A DNA stretch of 64,000 bases from Actinomycetes bacterium (GTDB taxonomy: Bacteria; Bacillota; Sulfobacillia; Sulfobacillales; JAIMBI01): assembly GCA_023565505.1 (NCBI GenBank), contig JAIMBI010000001.1, positions 186,001-250,000 of the forward strand, read 5' to 3'. Below the pieces are notes generated by a model. That model saw nothing but the letters and a program-made list of their open reading frames with translations. It did not search any database and was not told the DNA's origin. Below are positions 9,006 to 22,893 of the stretch, in pieces (position 1 is the stretch's first letter; each line of letters starts with the position of its first letter). The translations under genes and the position numbers were made by a program.

Positions 9006-10022
9006 ATGAGCGGCCGATGGTGGCGATATGGTCTGGTGGGCTTGGCCGGGCTGTTGCTGGCCTGGCCGCGCCCGACGCACGCGCACGCGGCCGTGCGCGT
9101 CATGGGCGCGACGTCCCTCGTCCCCTTCCTGCGCGCGGTGGCGCCGCTCTACATGCGCGAGACGCCGGGGACCACCGTGCACGTGAGCGGCGGCGGCTCG
9201 CTGGCGGGCCTCGCCGGCGTGCTGGCGGGACGCGTGGACCTGGGGGCGTCCGACATCCCTCCGGAGGCGGCCGGCATCCCCCGGGACGTCCTCCGCGGCG
9301 TGGCCTTGGGACGCCTGCCCGTGGTGCCGATCATCAATCCGGCGGCCGGGGTCCGGGCGCTCACCGGCGCGGAGCTCAGGGCGGTGCTGGCGGGGCGGGT
9401 GCGCAACTGGCAGGAGCTGGGCGGGCGGGACGCGAAGGTGGTGGTCGTGGTGCGTCCGCCCGGTTCGGGCGCACGCTGGGTGATGGCCCGCGACGTGATG
9501 CGCGGGTGGGGCTTTGCGTCCGACGCGGTGGTCCAGCTGTCCAACGGCGCGGTCTGGCGCACCGTGGCGGACACACCGGGGGCCATCGGGTTCGTCGACG
9601 CGGGTTTCGCCCGGCCGGGCACGGTGGTGCCGGCCGTCGACGGCCGCCACTTCGACCCGGCCCATCCGGGCCGCTGGCCCTATGCCGCGCCGGCCGTGCT
9701 GTACGCGCGACCGGGCGCGCCCGCGTCCGTATGGCGGTTCGCCCGTTGGGCGGCCGGACGCCCCGAACGGGCCACGTTCGGGATCGCGACGGAAGAGGGG
9801 GCCACGGGCGGTGTCGGTGCATCAGCGCAATCTGCGGACCGAGGCGCGGCAGCGGCACCTCTTCCTGGCCGCGGGCGGCGTGCTGGCGTTCCTGCTGGCC
9901 GCCCTGTTGGCCTGGTTCGCCCGCGACACCGCGGCCGTCCTGAGCCGGTACGGCATCCTTCCTGTGCTGCTGGGAACACGCTGGGCCCCGCACGCCGGGT
10001 GGGTGGGACTGCTGCCCTTTGA
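9006..10022 (+). CDS. pstS: phosphate ABC transporter substrate-binding protein PstS (3' end unresolved)
   Basis: Starts at ATG 9006 with a Sec signal peptide (hydrophobic core GLVGLAGLLLAW, likely cut after the AHA near residue 29) and no lipobox Cys, so it would be secreted or wall-retained rather than a lipoprotein. The mature part has the PstS phosphate-binding pattern: GATSLVPFL, SGGGSLAGLAG, DLGASDIP, and PPGSGARWVM. Recognisable PstS sequence ends near 9800 at TEEGATGG, but this frame stays open to 10022, giving 338 residues, the last 70 or so without family character and overlapping pstC by 212 bp. No frame has a stop codon near 9800. A small indel here, a real long overlap or a fused PstS-PstC product are all possible. 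Confidence 0.8.
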   Translation: MSGRWWRYGLVGLAGLLLAWPRPTHAHAAVRVMGATSLVPFLRAVAPLYMRETPGTTVHVSGGGSLAGLAGVLAGRVDLGASDIPPEAAGIPRDVLRGVALGRLPVVPIINPAAGVRALTGAELRAVLAGRVRNWQELGGRDAKVVVVVRPPGSGARWVMARDVMRGWGFASDAVVQLSNGAVWRTVADTPGAIGFVDAGFARPGTVVPAVDGRHFDPAHPGRWPYAAPAVLYARPGAPASVWRFARWAAGRPERATFGIATEEGATGGVGASAQSADRGAAAAPLPGRGRRAGVPAGRPVGLVRPRHRGRPEPVRHPSCAAGNTLGPARRVGGTAAL

Positions 10023-10677
10023 ATGGGGCACCGCCGTCGTCGGGGTCCTCGCCCTGGTCGTGGCCGTGCTGCTCGGGGGGCCGCTCGCGGTGGTGGTCCG
10101 GCGGCGCGTGCCGCCGGCGGTCGGCCGGGTGCTGACCGCCGCGCTGGCCGGGATGATGGCCATTCCTTCGGTCCTGTGGGGCTGGTGGGGGCTCGATACC
10201 GTCGTCCCCGCGGTGCGGGCCGGGTTCGGGGGGCCCGGGTTCAGCCTCCTCGCCGCGGGGCTCACCCTCGGGGTGATGCTGGTGCCGACGTTTGCCGCGC
10301 TGGGAGCCGAGGCGGTCGCGGCCGTGCCGGAGATCGTCGAGGACGCGGCGCGGGCCTTGGGGGCCACCGAAGACCAGACGCTGTGGTCGGTGACGGTGGT
10401 GGCGGCGCTGCCGGGCTTCGTGCGCGCCCTGATGGTGGCGGCGGGGCGCGCGCTGGCCGAGACGATGGCGGTACAGATGGTCATCGGCGGGCAGCCCAAT
10501 CTGACGCTCAGGTTGACGGCGCCCGGCAGCACCCTCACCACGGCCATCCTCACGCAGCTGTCGGCGTCTCCGCCCGGGACGCCGGGCGGGCGGGCGCTGA
10601 CGGTCATGGCCGCCCTGCTGCTCGCGGGGACCTGGTGGCTGGCCCGGGAACTCAAACGCTGGGAGGGCGGGCCGTGA
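9811..10677 (+). CDS. pstC: phosphate ABC transporter permease PstC
   Basis: With the GTG at 9811 the protein has 288 residues and includes the first transmembrane helix ([20 protein letters not shown]). Further helices follow, with the typical inner-membrane permease segment [14 protein letters not shown] and the EAA-like coupling loop as [18 protein letters not shown], which contacts the PstB ATPase. PstC and PstA form the phosphate channel. The start is uncertain because the upstream pstS frame runs on through this region; the chosen GTG keeps the full first helix. The stop TGA overlaps the pstA GTG (GTGA). Confidence 0.88.
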   Translation: MSVHQRNLRTEARQRHLFLAAGGVLAFLLAALLAWFARDTAAVLSRYGILPVLLGTRWAPHAGWVGLLPFEWGTAVVGVLALVVAVLLGGPLAVVVRRRVPPAVGRVLTAALAGMMAIPSVLWGWWGLDTVVPAVRAGFGGPGFSLLAAGLTLGVMLVPTFAALGAEAVAAVPEIVEDAARALGATEDQTLWSVTVVAALPGFVRALMVAAGRALAETMAVQMVIGGQPNLTLRLTAPGSTLTTAILTQLSASPPGTPGGRALTVMAALLLAGTWWLARELKRWEGGP

Positions 10678-11504
10678 GGCGCCGGGGGCTGACCGCGGCC
10701 CTGTTCGGCCTGGCGTTGGTCGGCCTGGCGCTACCGCTCGGCCTGGTGGCGGAACTCGTCGTCCGGGCCATGCCGGTCCTCTCCTGGCGGTTCCTGCTCG
10801 AGCCGGCGCGCGAACTGGAACCGGGCGGCGGTGTCGGGCCCGAGCTGGTCAACACGCTAGTGATGGTCGGCGGCGCCTTGGCGACGAGCGTGCCGCTAGG
10901 CCTGGCGGCCGCCATCCTGCGCGTGGAGTACCTGCGCGCGGGCCGATGGGCCGAAGCCCTGGAGACGGCGGCCACCTTGCTGGCGGCCCTGCCGTCCGTG
11001 GTCGTCGGGCTGGGTGTCTTCGTCTTCCTGGTGGGCGGGCTGCACTGGCCGTTCTCGCGCCTCACCGGGACCGTGGCCCTGTTCGTGCTCAACGTGCCGT
11101 GGGTCGCCCAGACCGCGATGGCGGCCCTGGCCCGGGTTCCCGACACTTTGCGGGAGGCCTCGCTGGCGCTCGGGGCCACCCGGTTTCAGACCGTCGTCCG
11201 CGTAGTGCTGCCCTGGGCGTGGCCGGCCCTGGCGACGGGGATCGGGATCGGAGCGGCGCGCCTTTTGGGCGAGTCCGCCGCCCTCATCTTCTCGGCCGGG
11301 GTCAACGCCGGCGGCGGCGGGATCTGGGCGCCGGGCGCCACGCTGGCCGTGCACCTGTGGTACGTTCGGACCGAGGGCCTCATGCCGGATGCGGACCACG
11401 TGGCGGCCGCGACCGGCGTGGTGCTTCTGGCCCTGGTGAGCCTGGGTCTCGCGCTCGGCTACGGCCTGGCGGCGATGCTCTCGCGGCGGGCCGGCATGCG
11501 CTAG
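10674..11504 (+). CDS. pstA: phosphate ABC transporter permease PstA
   Basis: A 276-residue integral membrane protein starting at the GTG that overlaps the pstC stop codon. It has an N-terminal helix ([22 protein letters not shown]), several further helices, and the permease coupling loop seen as [24 protein letters not shown]. The [11 protein letters not shown] segment near the C-terminus is characteristic of PstA. It pairs with PstC in the PstSCAB transporter. pstB starts 29 bp downstream. Confidence 0.92.
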   Translation: MRRRGLTAALFGLALVGLALPLGLVAELVVRAMPVLSWRFLLEPARELEPGGGVGPELVNTLVMVGGALATSVPLGLAAAILRVEYLRAGRWAEALETAATLLAALPSVVVGLGVFVFLVGGLHWPFSRLTGTVALFVLNVPWVAQTAMAALARVPDTLREASLALGATRFQTVVRVVLPWAWPALATGIGIGAARLLGESAALIFSAGVNAGGGGIWAPGATLAVHLWYVRTEGLMPDADHVAAATGVVLLALVSLGLALGYGLAAMLSRRAGMR

Positions 11505-11533
11505 CGGCGGCCGGGACGGGGGGATGGGCGGCG

Positions 11534-12292
11534 GTGGCACCGGACATCCGGGTCCGGGACCTCAAGGTGTGGTACGGGACCCAACCGGCCTTGAAGGGCA
11601 TCACGCTCGACGTGGCGGGCGGCTCCGTGTTAGCGGTGATCGGGCCGTCCGGCTGCGGCAAGTCGACCTTCCTGCGGGTGCTCAACCGGTTGGTCGACCG
11701 TGCGCCCGGCGTGCGGTTGGCCGGCAGCGTGCGCATCGGCGACCTGGATGTCCTGGACCCGCGCGTGGACCTGGTCGAGTTGAGGCGGCGCGTGGGCATG
11801 GTCTTCCAGCAGCCCAACCCGTTCCCGTTCAGCATCTACGACAACGTCGTCTATGGGCCGCGCCTGCACGGGATCACCCACCCGGGGACGCTTCGGGCCA
11901 TCGCCGAAGACAGTCTCCGCCAGGCCAGTCTCTGGGACGAGGTCCGGGGCAAGCTCCGGCGGCCCGCCTCCACGCTGTCCGGCGGTCAGCAGCAGCGCCT
12001 CTGCCTGGCTCGGGCCCTGGCCGTCCGGCCGGACGTGTTGTTGATGGACGAACCGACGTCGGCCCTGGATCCCGTGTCCACGGCCCGCATCGAGGAGCTC
12101 ATCACCACGCTCAAGGGGCGGTACACGATCGTGCTGGTCACGCACAACCTGCAGCAGGCCGCGCGCGTGTCGGACCACACGGCGTTCTTCGCCGCCGGCG
12201 AGTTGGTGGAGATCGGGCCGACGCCGCTCATGTTCACAGCGCCGCGCGACCGGCGCACGGAAGATTACCTGACCGGGCGGGACCTGTCCTAA
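11534..12292 (+). CDS. pstB: phosphate ABC transporter ATP-binding protein PstB
   Basis: A 252-residue ABC ATPase. Walker A is GPSGCGKST (about 37-45), the Q-loop region reads [19 protein letters not shown] (diagnostic of PstB), the ABC signature is [16 protein letters not shown], Walker B is [13 protein letters not shown] and the H-loop follows in VLVTHN. The start is taken as the GTG at 11534 immediately before [14 protein letters not shown]; it sits downstream of a GGGATGGGCGG stretch. The protein energises PstCA, and together with PhoU it is part of the signalling complex controlling PhoR. Confidence 0.95.
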   Translation: MAPDIRVRDLKVWYGTQPALKGITLDVAGGSVLAVIGPSGCGKSTFLRVLNRLVDRAPGVRLAGSVRIGDLDVLDPRVDLVELRRRVGMVFQQPNPFPFSIYDNVVYGPRLHGITHPGTLRAIAEDSLRQASLWDEVRGKLRRPASTLSGGQQQRLCLARALAVRPDVLLMDEPTSALDPVSTARIEELITTLKGRYTIVLVTHNLQQAARVSDHTAFFAAGELVEIGPTPLMFTAPRDRRTEDYLTGRDLS

Positions 12293-12304
12293 GGAGGCGG
12301 CGGC

Positions 12305-12970
12305 GTGGCGCGCGAACAGTTCCATACGGAGTTGAAGAGCCTGGAGCAGGAGATCCTGCGGATGGGCACGCTCGTGGAGGAGCAGATCGCCCGGGCGGTG
12401 GACTCGCTGACGACGCGGGACCTCAAGGTGGCCCAGCAGGTGATCGCCGACGACGACCGGGTCGACGACCTCGAGATGGAGATCGAGCGGCGGTGCCTCA
12501 CGCTGCTGGCCCTGCAGCAGCCGATGGCGGGCGACCTCCGGGTGGTGTCCACCGCCCTCAAGATCATCACCGACCTCGAACGGATGGCGGATCATGCGGC
12601 GGACATCGCCAACGTGACCCGACGGCTCGGCCACGAACCGCTCATCAAGCCGCTGGTGGACATCCCCCGGATGGCTACGGTGGCGGCGCACATGGTCCGC
12701 TCCGCGCTCAACGCGTACATCGCGCGCGACGTGGAGATGGCCCGGGACATGATCCGGATGGACGACGAGGTGGATCGGCTGTACGGGCAGATCTTCCGCG
12801 AACTCCTGGACATCATGCGCCAGGACCCCGACAGCGTGTTCCAGGCCACCTACCTGCTGTTCGTGGCCAACTATCTCGAGCGGATCGCCGACCACGCCAC
12901 CAACCTCGGCGAGTGGGTCCAGTACATGGTCACGGGGCGACGCAAGGAACGGCGCGGCGCGCCGGCGTGA
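12305..12970 (+). CDS. phoU: phosphate signalling regulator PhoU
   Basis: A 221-residue all-helical protein with two PhoU repeats; the metal-binding acidic motifs can be seen as DDDRVDDLEME in the first repeat and MDDEVDRLYG in the second, each followed by a D-E-R/ADHAxNI-type helix (ERMADHAADIANV and ERIADHATNLGEW). It starts at a GTG 13 bp after pstB with a clear AAGGAGG site. PhoU couples Pst transport activity to PhoR, keeping the regulon off when phosphate is plentiful. Last gene of the phoP-phoU operon. Confidence 0.95.
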   Translation: MAREQFHTELKSLEQEILRMGTLVEEQIARAVDSLTTRDLKVAQQVIADDDRVDDLEMEIERRCLTLLALQQPMAGDLRVVSTALKIITDLERMADHAADIANVTRRLGHEPLIKPLVDIPRMATVAAHMVRSALNAYIARDVEMARDMIRMDDEVDRLYGQIFRELLDIMRQDPDSVFQATYLLFVANYLERIADHATNLGEWVQYMVTGRRKERRGAPA

Positions 12971-12986
12971 CGACCCGTGAGGCGCC

Positions 12987-12995
12987 TGCTAGAAT
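12987..12995 (+). promoter_or_regulatory. extended -10 promoter element before the Toprim gene
   Basis: TGCTAGAAT is an extended -10 element (TGn plus TAGAAT) about 50 bp upstream of the Toprim gene start at 13048. No good -35 hexamer is seen, as expected for an extended -10 promoter. The identical nine bases occur upstream of secG. Confidence 0.4.
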
Positions 12996-13047
12996 GGGGC
13001 CGACGCCGGGTCGGACCGGGCGACTTTCCGCAAGAAGGTGGCTCGCC

Positions 13048-13386
13048 GTGGACACGGGCTACGTCATCATCGTCGAGGGCAAGAACGACCGGCGGCGACT
13101 GCGGCAGTTGGTGCCCGAGGACATCCCCATCGAGCCCACCTACGGCGTGCCCAGCGCCGAACGGCTGGACGCCCTGGTGCGGATCGCCCGCGACCGGCAG
13201 GTCATCATCTTCACCGACGCCGACGCCTCGGGCCGACGCATCCGCCGCATCCTGCGCGACGTGTTCCCCGAGGCCATCAACCTGTACACCAAGCCCAGTT
13301 ACCGGGGCGTGGAACACACCCCCCTCGAATACTTGGCGGACCGCCTCCGGCGCAGCGGGGTCCTCGACGACGTCGCGGAGCTCTGA
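13048..13386 (+). CDS. small Toprim-domain protein (YusF / RNase M5-like)
   Basis: A 112-residue stand-alone Toprim domain. The catalytic Glu lies in VIIVEGKNDRRRL near the N-terminus and the DxD motif in FTDADASGRRIR near residues 51-62; GVEHTPLEY is at the C-terminal end. Short proteins of this kind are found in Firmicutes, related to the ribonuclease M5 Toprim domain that matures 5S rRNA, but YusF-type versions have no proven function. The start is a GTG at 13048 after an AAGAAGGTGG site. It is divided from phoU by 77 bp and appears to have its own promoter. Confidence 0.75.
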   Translation: MDTGYVIIVEGKNDRRRLRQLVPEDIPIEPTYGVPSAERLDALVRIARDRQVIIFTDADASGRRIRRILRDVFPEAINLYTKPSYRGVEHTPLEYLADRLRRSGVLDDVAEL

Positions 13387-13669
13387 CGGGCCGCGGAGCC
13401 GCGCCGCCGTATGCGGCCGGCCGCCCCCCGGAGGCCGAGGGGGCGGGGTCGACGGCCAGGGTGGCCGGCGCGACCGCCCGGCGATTGCCCAGGCCGCCCA
13501 CGGGCCTGGCGGGGCCGGCGGTTCGTGCGGCCCAAAGGACGGCCGGATCGCTCGTGTCTCGCGGGTCACACCCCTTCTTGCCGACGCCTCCGGGACCCGA
13601 CGGCCCGAGGCCAGGTGACCGGTCGTCCGGCCTTCCCCGGCTGCGACCGCTCCCGCACGCGGGGTCGCA
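13387..13669. other. intergenic stretch with no recognised gene
   Basis: About 280 bp of very GC-rich sequence between the Toprim gene and the proC promoter. Open frames cross it on both strands, but their translations are rich in Pro, Arg and Gly and show no family features. I see nothing in it that I can name. Confidence 0.5.
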
Positions 13670-13699
13670 TTGACGGGTCCGGGAACCCGAACCTATAAT
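13670..13699 (+). promoter_or_regulatory. strong sigma-A-type promoter upstream of proC
   Basis: TTGACG at 13670-13675 and a perfect TATAAT at 13694-13699 are separated by 18 bp, followed by an A-rich start region. It is one of the best housekeeping promoter matches in the window. Transcription would begin near 13706 and meet an intrinsic terminator before reaching proC. Confidence 0.75.
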
Positions 13700-13750
13700 C
13701 AAAATCGATAGGGAAACGTCTGGCGGCAGCGGAGGGCGCTGGCGGGGGTC

Positions 13751-13777
13751 GCGGCGCCGGAGCGGCGGCCGCTTTTT
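13751..13777 (+). terminator. intrinsic terminator or attenuator in the proC leader
   Basis: A nine-pair stem (GCGGC plus GCCG on the left arm; CGGC, one bulged G, GCCGC on the right arm) closes a GAG triloop and is followed directly by TTTTT. It lies about 50-70 nt downstream of the expected start of the 13694 promoter and 46 bp before the proC start codon, so it would end a short leader RNA or act as an attenuator. Confidence 0.7.
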
Positions 13778-13822
13778 GTAATGGCACCCACCCAAACGTC
13801 TTGGCAAGGGAAGGGCGGACCG

Positions 13823-14587
13823 ATGCGCATCGGGATCATCGGCAACGGACGGCTCGGGACGGCACTGGCGGAGGGGTTCCGCCGGGACGGACGGCACATG
13901 GTTTATCTGGCCTATCGGAGCCGGCCGGGGCGTCTCGAGGGCGTCGAGGCGGTCCGCGAACTGCCCCCCGTGGACGTCGCCATTCTCGCCGTCAAGCCGC
14001 AGGATGTGGGCGAGGCGCTCCGACAGCATCGTTCCCGCCTGGAAGGCACGCCCCTCGTATCCACGGCGGCCGGCGTCCGCCTGGCCCGGCTGGCCGAGCA
14101 GGTGGACGGCGGCCCCCTGGCGCGGGCCATGCCCAACATCTGTGCGGCCGTCGGGGCTTCGACGACCGTGCTGTGCGTCCAGGACGACGATCCCGAAGGT
14201 ACCCGCCTCGTCGAGGAGGTCTTCGGCGCGCTCGGGCGCACCGCCGTCGTGCCTTGCGCCCAGGAGGACCAGCTCGACGCCGTGACCGCCCTGTCTGGAA
14301 GCGGGCCGGCCTACGTGTACGAGGTGCTGCACGCCCTCGCCGAGGCCGGCACGGCGCTCGGGCTGGATCCGGAGTTGGCCCGCGCCCTGGCGGTGGAGAC
14401 GGTGCGGGGGGCGGCCGCCCTGGCGGCCGACCGGCCGGCGGTGCCTCTGGACCAGCTGGTGCGTCAGGTGGCCTCGCCCGGCGGGACGACCGAGGCCGCT
14501 CTGGGCATCCTCCGCGACGGCGACCTCAAGGGGTTGCTGGGCCGCGCCGTGTCGGCGGCGGCCCGGCGGTCCGCGACCCTGGGGTAG
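13823..14587 (+). CDS. proC: pyrroline-5-carboxylate reductase
   Basis: A 254-residue enzyme that reduces pyrroline-5-carboxylate to proline with NAD(P)H. The Rossmann start is MRIGIIGNGRLG, followed by VDVAILAVKPQDV, the RAMPNICAAVG motif and the C-terminal domain with ALSGSGPAYVYE and the ProC signature QVASPGGTTEAAL. The start is placed at ATG 13823, which puts the nucleotide-binding strand at the N-terminus and follows a GGGAAGGG site; an in-frame ATG at 13781 lies just after the leader terminator but lacks a better ribosome site. The gene is behind its own promoter and possible attenuator, 124 bp ahead of gap. Confidence 0.93.
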   Translation: MRIGIIGNGRLGTALAEGFRRDGRHMVYLAYRSRPGRLEGVEAVRELPPVDVAILAVKPQDVGEALRQHRSRLEGTPLVSTAAGVRLARLAEQVDGGPLARAMPNICAAVGASTTVLCVQDDDPEGTRLVEEVFGALGRTAVVPCAQEDQLDAVTALSGSGPAYVYEVLHALAEAGTALGLDPELARALAVETVRGAAALAADRPAVPLDQLVRQVASPGGTTEAALGILRDGDLKGLLGRAVSAAARRSATLG

Positions 14588-14711
14588 GCTGGCTCCCTGT
14601 CGACGCGTTCCAGTACAATGGGCCCCGTAACGGCCGGCGGCAGCCGGCCATCTCCCGGGGGGCGGCCGGCCCCGAGCGGAATCCGCCCCGACGTCTGGAG
14701 GAGGGGATCCC

Positions 14712-15725
<1,014 letters not shown>

Positions 15726-15727
15726 CC

Positions 15728-16915
15728 ATGGCGTGGCGCCGGTTGGAGGACCTGCCCGTACGGCCGGGCAGCCGCGTCCTGGTGCGGGTGGACTATAACG
15801 TCCCGCTCCAAGACGGACGGGTCACCGACGATACCCGGATCCGGGCAACGAAGCCGACCCTCGACGAATTGACGGCCCGTGGGGCCCGGGTCATCCTCAT
15901 GAGCCACCTCGGTCGACCAAAGGGCCAGGTTCGGCCGGAGTTGTCGCTGGCGCCGGTCGCGCGCCACGCCGCGACCGTCCTGGGTCGTCCGGTCGCCTTC
16001 GCGCCCGCGGTCACGGGACCGGAGGCGGCGGCGATGGTGGCGGCGCTCCGGCCCGGGGACATCGGACTCTTGGAGAACCTGCGCTTCGACCCCGGCGAGG
16101 AGGCCAACGACGGACACTTCGCCGACGCCCTGGCGTCCCTCGGCGACCTCTACGTCAACGACGCGTTCGGGACCGCCCATCGCGCCCATGCGAGCACCGT
16201 GGGGGTCCCCGAGCGCCTGCCGGGGGCGGCGGGCCGCCTCATGGAGCGGGAGCTGTGGGCTTTGACGGAGATCCTGGGTCGTCCGGAGCGGCCCTACTGG
16301 GCGGTCCTGGGCGGAGCCAAGGTGAGCGACAAGATCCGCCTGGTGCGCCGCCTGCTGGAGCAGGTGGACGGTCTCGTCGTGGGCGGCGGCATGGCCAACA
16401 CGTTTTTGGCGGCCCAGGGGCACGATCTCGGCCGTTCGCGGGTCGAGGTGGACGTCCTGGACGAGGCGCGTGCCCTGCTGCGGGAGGCCGCCGAACGCGG
16501 CGTCCCGCTGGAGCTGCCGGTCGACGTCGTCGTGGCGTCGGCCTTCGCCGCCGACGCGCCCGCCCGGGAGACGACGCCGGATGCCGTCGGGGCCGAGGAG
16601 TGGGTTCTCGACGTCGGGCCTCGGACGGTGACCCGGATCCGGGAACGGTTGGCGGAGGCCCGTACGGTGTTCTGGAACGGGCCGCTCGGCGTGTTCGAGT
16701 GGGAGCGGTTCGCCGCGGGAACCCGGGCCGTGGCCCGTCTGGTGGCCGACCTGCCGGCCCGGGTGGTGGTGGGCGGCGGTGACTCGGCGGCGGCGGTGGA
16801 ACAGGCGGGGGTCGCGGACCGCCTGACGCATGTCTCGACCGGCGGCGGGGCGGCCCTGGAGTACTTGGAAGGGGCCACCCTGCCGGGCGTGGCGGCCCTG
16901 GAGGTGCGGCCGTGA
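15728..16915 (+). CDS. pgk: phosphoglycerate kinase
   Basis: A 395-residue kinase producing ATP and 3-phosphoglycerate from 1,3-bisphosphoglycerate. Family marks are VRVDYNVPLQDGRVTDDTR near the N-terminus, ILMSHLGRPKG, LLENLRFDPGEEAND, the LGGAKVSDKI hinge segment and the C-terminal GGGDSAAAVEQAG with the STGGGAALE loop. The ATG at 15728 is two bases after the gap stop codon. The stop overlaps the tpiA start as GTGA. Confidence 0.97.
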   Translation: MAWRRLEDLPVRPGSRVLVRVDYNVPLQDGRVTDDTRIRATKPTLDELTARGARVILMSHLGRPKGQVRPELSLAPVARHAATVLGRPVAFAPAVTGPEAAAMVAALRPGDIGLLENLRFDPGEEANDGHFADALASLGDLYVNDAFGTAHRAHASTVGVPERLPGAAGRLMERELWALTEILGRPERPYWAVLGGAKVSDKIRLVRRLLEQVDGLVVGGGMANTFLAAQGHDLGRSRVEVDVLDEARALLREAAERGVPLELPVDVVVASAFAADAPARETTPDAVGAEEWVLDVGPRTVTRIRERLAEARTVFWNGPLGVFEWERFAAGTRAVARLVADLPARVVVGGGDSAAAVEQAGVADRLTHVSTGGGAALEYLEGATLPGVAALEVRP

Positions 16916-17689
16916 GCCGACTCTTGCTGGTCGCCAACTGGAAGATGCACAAGACGGTCGAGGAGTCGTTGGCGTGGGGACGTGCGGCTCTTAGGCGGTT
17001 GGAGGAGCGCGGGCCGTTCCGCCGGGTGGACCTGGTCGTGTGCCCTACGTTGCCCGCGTTGTGGGCCTTGGCCCGCCTGTTCGGCCCCGACGGGCCCGTC
17101 GCCCTGGGGGCCCAGAACCTGGATCCGGGTCGGGAGGGGGCGGTCACCGGCGCCGTGTCGGGGTATCTGGTGGCCGGGGCCGGTGCGCGCTACGTCATCG
17201 TAGGCCACTCGGAACGGCGGGCCGGCTTCGGGGAGACCGACGCGGTCGTTGCCGCCAAGACCCGGGCCGCGCTGGAGGCGGGACTGATTCCCATCGTATG
17301 CGTGGGGGAGACGGCCGAGGAACGTGCCCAGGGCGCGACCGAGGCGGTGGTGGGCCGTCAGGCCGACGCGGTGCTGGCGGCCGTGCCCACGCCGCCGCCT
17401 GCGTTCGTCTTCGCTTACGAGCCGGTCTGGGCCATCGGATCCGGGCGGGTGCCGACCGTCGAGGAGGCCGATGCGGTGGCGGCGCTGCTCGTCGCCCGGG
17501 GCCGCCGGGCCTGGGGCGAGGGGTCCGCCCCGGTGCGGGTGCTGTACGGCGGCAGTGTCAACCCTGGCAACGTGGCCGCCTTCGCCGCGGCCCCGGCCGT
17601 CGACGGCGCCCTGGTGGGCGGCGCGTCCCTGGACGTGGAACAGTTCCTCGCCATGGCGGATGCCCTGGACGGACTCCAAGCGAAGGGAG

Positions 17690-17706
<17 letters not shown>
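16912..17706 (+). CDS. tpiA: triosephosphate isomerase
   Basis: A 264-residue TIM barrel. Catalytic residues are Lys11 in NWKMHK, His99 in VGHSERR and Glu170 in [11 protein letters not shown]; the phosphate-gripping loop 6 follows directly. It interconverts dihydroxyacetone phosphate and glyceraldehyde-3-phosphate. The start is the GTG at 16912, overlapping the pgk stop by four bases. Its 3' end overlaps the gpmI start by 17 bp. Confidence 0.97.
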
Positions 17707-21589
<3,883 letters not shown>

Positions 21590-21646
21590 AGGCGGGGGGA
21601 CGGAGGCGTATGCTGACCACGGATATCGGCTAGGGAGGGACCCCCA

Positions 21647-22849
21647 TTGGCGGTGATCCTGCCGGACTCGGTGACCGGCTGGGAGCGGCTTGACGCCTAC
21701 CGCAGTCGGGGCGGTTACCGGGGCCTTGCGCGGGCCTTGGAGCTCGACCCCGAGACGGTGGCGGACTGGCTGCTCCAGGCGGATCTCAGAGGTCGAGGGG
21801 GAGCGGGCTACCCCACTGGAAAGAAGTGGCAGGCGGTGATCCGGCACGCCGAGGCGGAGCGGTACCTGGTCGTCAACGGGGCCGAGGGGGAACCCGGGGC
21901 GTTCAAGGACCGCCGCCTGATGGCCACGGCGCCCCACGCGGTCGTGGAGGGCCTCCTCATCGCCGCCTGGGCCATCCGGGCGACCGCCGTGCTGGTCTAT
22001 GTCAACAGCGACTTCCAGGACGCCGCCCGGGCCCTTGGCGGGGCCTTAGACGAGGCGGTGGAAGCCGGATGGGCCGGACCCGGCGGGCGGGTGAAGGCAC
22101 CGGTCAAGCTGCTGCTGGAGCCCCACGTCTACATCGCCGGCGAGGAGACGGCCCTCCTCAACGTCCTGATGGGCAACCCGGCCCAGCCGTGGCACAAACC
22201 CCCTTATCCCACGGAAAAAGGCCTCTGGGGCAAGCCCACGGTGGTCAACAACGTGGAGACGCTGGCCGCCGCGGCGGTGATCCTGCGTGAAGGCCCCGAA
22301 TGGTTCCGGGCACGACGCCCGATGCTGTTCTCCGTCAGCGGGGACGTCCGGTTGCCTGGGGTCTACGAGGCTCCGTTGGGCACGCGGCTGGCAGACCTAC
22401 TGGAGCGGGCGGGCGGTCCGCCTCCCGGCGAGCGGTTCCAGGCGGTGTTGCCGGGCGGATACTCCATGCCCCCGCTGTTCGCGGATCAGCTGGGGGTGCC
22501 GCTGGACTACGACGCCCTGGCCGCCCTCGGGACCGGTCTCGGCGCCTCCATCATCGCGGTGGCCACGAACCGGACGCTCGGGCAGGTGGCGGCCGACATC
22601 CTGGAGTTCTTCGCCCGCGAAACGTGCGGCAAGTGCCCGGTCTGCGTGAAGGGCACGCGCGTGCTGGCGGACCAGCTGGGCCCGGCCCGGGGCGGGCCGC
22701 TGGCCGAGGCGGCCCAGCGGGAACTGCTCGCCACGGCGGTGAAGTATCGTCACAAGGGCATCTGTTCCTTTCTGGACACGGCGGCGCATCTGGCCGAGAG
22801 CCTGGCACCCCAGGTCGGGCCGGCGGCGGGCGTGCGGCTCGACGCCTAG
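21647..22849 (+). CDS. orphan NuoF-like NADH-binding flavoprotein
   Basis: A 400-residue protein homologous to the 51-kDa NADH/FMN subunit of complex I and of NAD-linked hydrogenases and formate dehydrogenases. The FMN/NADH fold has GRGGAGYPTGKKW near residues 46-58, VVNGAEGEPGAFKDR and IAGEETALLN. The SLBB-like middle is followed by a 4Fe-4S site formed by Cys327, Cys330, Cys333 and Cys373. It starts with TTG at 21647 after a GGGAGGG site. No NuoE, NuoG, hydrogenase or formate dehydrogenase gene is adjacent, so its electron partner must be encoded elsewhere or may be the downstream flavin reductase. Confidence 0.85.
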   Translation: MAVILPDSVTGWERLDAYRSRGGYRGLARALELDPETVADWLLQADLRGRGGAGYPTGKKWQAVIRHAEAERYLVVNGAEGEPGAFKDRRLMATAPHAVVEGLLIAAWAIRATAVLVYVNSDFQDAARALGGALDEAVEAGWAGPGGRVKAPVKLLLEPHVYIAGEETALLNVLMGNPAQPWHKPPYPTEKGLWGKPTVVNNVETLAAAAVILREGPEWFRARRPMLFSVSGDVRLPGVYEAPLGTRLADLLERAGGPPPGERFQAVLPGGYSMPPLFADQLGVPLDYDALAALGTGLGASIIAVATNRTLGQVAADILEFFARETCGKCPVCVKGTRVLADQLGPARGGPLAEAAQRELLATAVKYRHKGICSFLDTAAHLAESLAPQVGPAAGVRLDA

Positions 22850-22893
22850 CACCGGGGCGGCGTGAGCGTGCCACGGCAATTGAGGAGGGAGCA

